Of a DNA stretch of 64,000 nt, positions 63,846 through 64,000 are shown piece after piece. The notes below the pieces were generated by a model. The model saw only the letters and a list, made by a program, of their open reading frames with translations. It did not search any database and was not told the DNA's origin. Each line of letters opens with the position of its first letter. The stretch's first letter is position 1. Made by a program: the position numbers and the translations under genes. The stretch comes from Rhodococcus opacus. GTDB taxonomy: Bacteria > Actinomycetota > Actinomycetes > Mycobacteriales > Mycobacteriaceae. Location of the stretch: assembly GCF_012396235.1 (NCBI RefSeq), contig NZ_JAAXPA010000017.1, positions 105,602 to 169,601 on the forward strand, read 5' to 3'.

Positions 63846-63879
63846 CGAAAGGGGACCCAGTATATTGGGTCCCCTTTCG
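63846..63879 (-). terminator. rRNA operon terminator
   Basis: Arms 63846-63859 and 63866-63879 pair perfectly over 14 bases (CGAAAGGGGACCCA and its complement) around a 6-base loop GTATAT. It starts 9 bases after the 5S rRNA 3' end. Typical of rrn terminators in Rhodococcus and relatives. Confidence 0.88.
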
Positions 63880-63888
63880 GTAACGGAT

Positions 63889-64000
63889 GTTCGGCGGTGT
63901 CCTACTCTCCCACACCCTGTCGGGTGCAGTACCATCGGCGCTGGAGGGCTTAGCTTCCGGGTTCGGAATGGGACCGGGCGTTTCCCCTCCGCTATGGCCG
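63889..64000 (-). rRNA. rrf: 5S rRNA (5' end cut by the window edge)
   Basis: The reverse complement contains GGAAACGCCCGGTCCCATTCC, GAACCCGGAAGCTAAGCCC, GCGCCGATGGTACTGCA and GGGTGTGGGAGAGTAGGACA, ending CCGCCGAAC, which is the actinobacterial 5S rRNA. About 112 bases are visible; only the first few bases are missing. The 23S and 16S genes should lie to the right. Confidence 0.96.

Overview
This is a high-GC actinobacterial chromosome segment, most likely from Rhodococcus (opacus/jostii group) or a close mycolate-producing relative. Evidence: a mycothiol biosynthesis gene (mshC), many GTG/TTG starts with ATGA/GTGA overlaps, GarA/OdhI and SteA/SteB of Corynebacteriales type, and gene order that, from memory, follows three Mycobacterium tuberculosis blocks (Rv2130c-Rv2141c, Rv1822-Rv1832, Rv1691-Rv1713). 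It is almost entirely core genome. I see no IS element, prophage, CRISPR array or integron. The only defence-type gene is cut by the left edge.

Layout. 1-1.6 kb: the C-terminal third of a TIGR02680-family SMC-like ATPase (JetC of a Wadjet-like system), closed by a perfect palindromic terminator. 1.6-6.1 kb (minus): mshC, a SCO1664-family kinase-like protein, DUF3090, a histidine-phosphatase 'phosphomutase', and uppP. 6.3-11.0 kb (plus): an aldo/keto reductase-like protein, then a heme-iron module (heme oxygenase plus HmuTUV-type ABC importer, three ATGA overlaps) behind an IdeR/DtxR-like box. 11.0-15.9 kb: a small hypothetical, a LppL-type lipoprotein, DUF5703, pyrD, a PEBP protein and an M20 peptidase. 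16.0-23.5 kb: tRNA-Leu(GAG), a zinc-ribbon SDR lacking the usual Tyr, a universal stress protein, DUF2784, a saccharopine-dehydrogenase-like reductase, a TauE/SafE exporter and malate synthase G. 23.6-26.5 kb: a membrane-anchored solute-binding/VWA protein coupled to a membrane metallophosphoesterase.

26.6-36.0 kb (minus): the glycine cleavage/GarA region. It holds gcvP behind a tandem glycine riboswitch, a MerR regulator, a bifunctional nuclease-family protein, an FtsR-type MerR regulator, garA/odhI, gcvH, then DUF881-DUF1290-DUF881 coupled to a CDP-alcohol phosphatidyltransferase. 36-46 kb is more accessory: an SMP-30-like protein, a Nudix hydrolase, an acyl-CoA synthetase/DUF5938/SDR operon divergent from a TetR regulator with an array of operator-like repeats, a START-like protein, an MFS exporter, an ECF41-type sigma factor and an L,D-transpeptidase.

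46.2-64 kb (minus): tRNA-Pro(GGG), then a long co-directional run. In the direction of transcription it reads 5S rRNA, RGG-tailed protein, HAD hydrolase, small protein, tlyA, NAD kinase, recN, steA, steB/mctB, pyrG, Nudix, xerD, parA, scpA, scpB, rluB, cmk, der. The run begins 17 bases after an rRNA operon terminator and joins ribosome modification, NADP/CTP/CMP supply, DNA repair, chromosome segregation and ribosome assembly.
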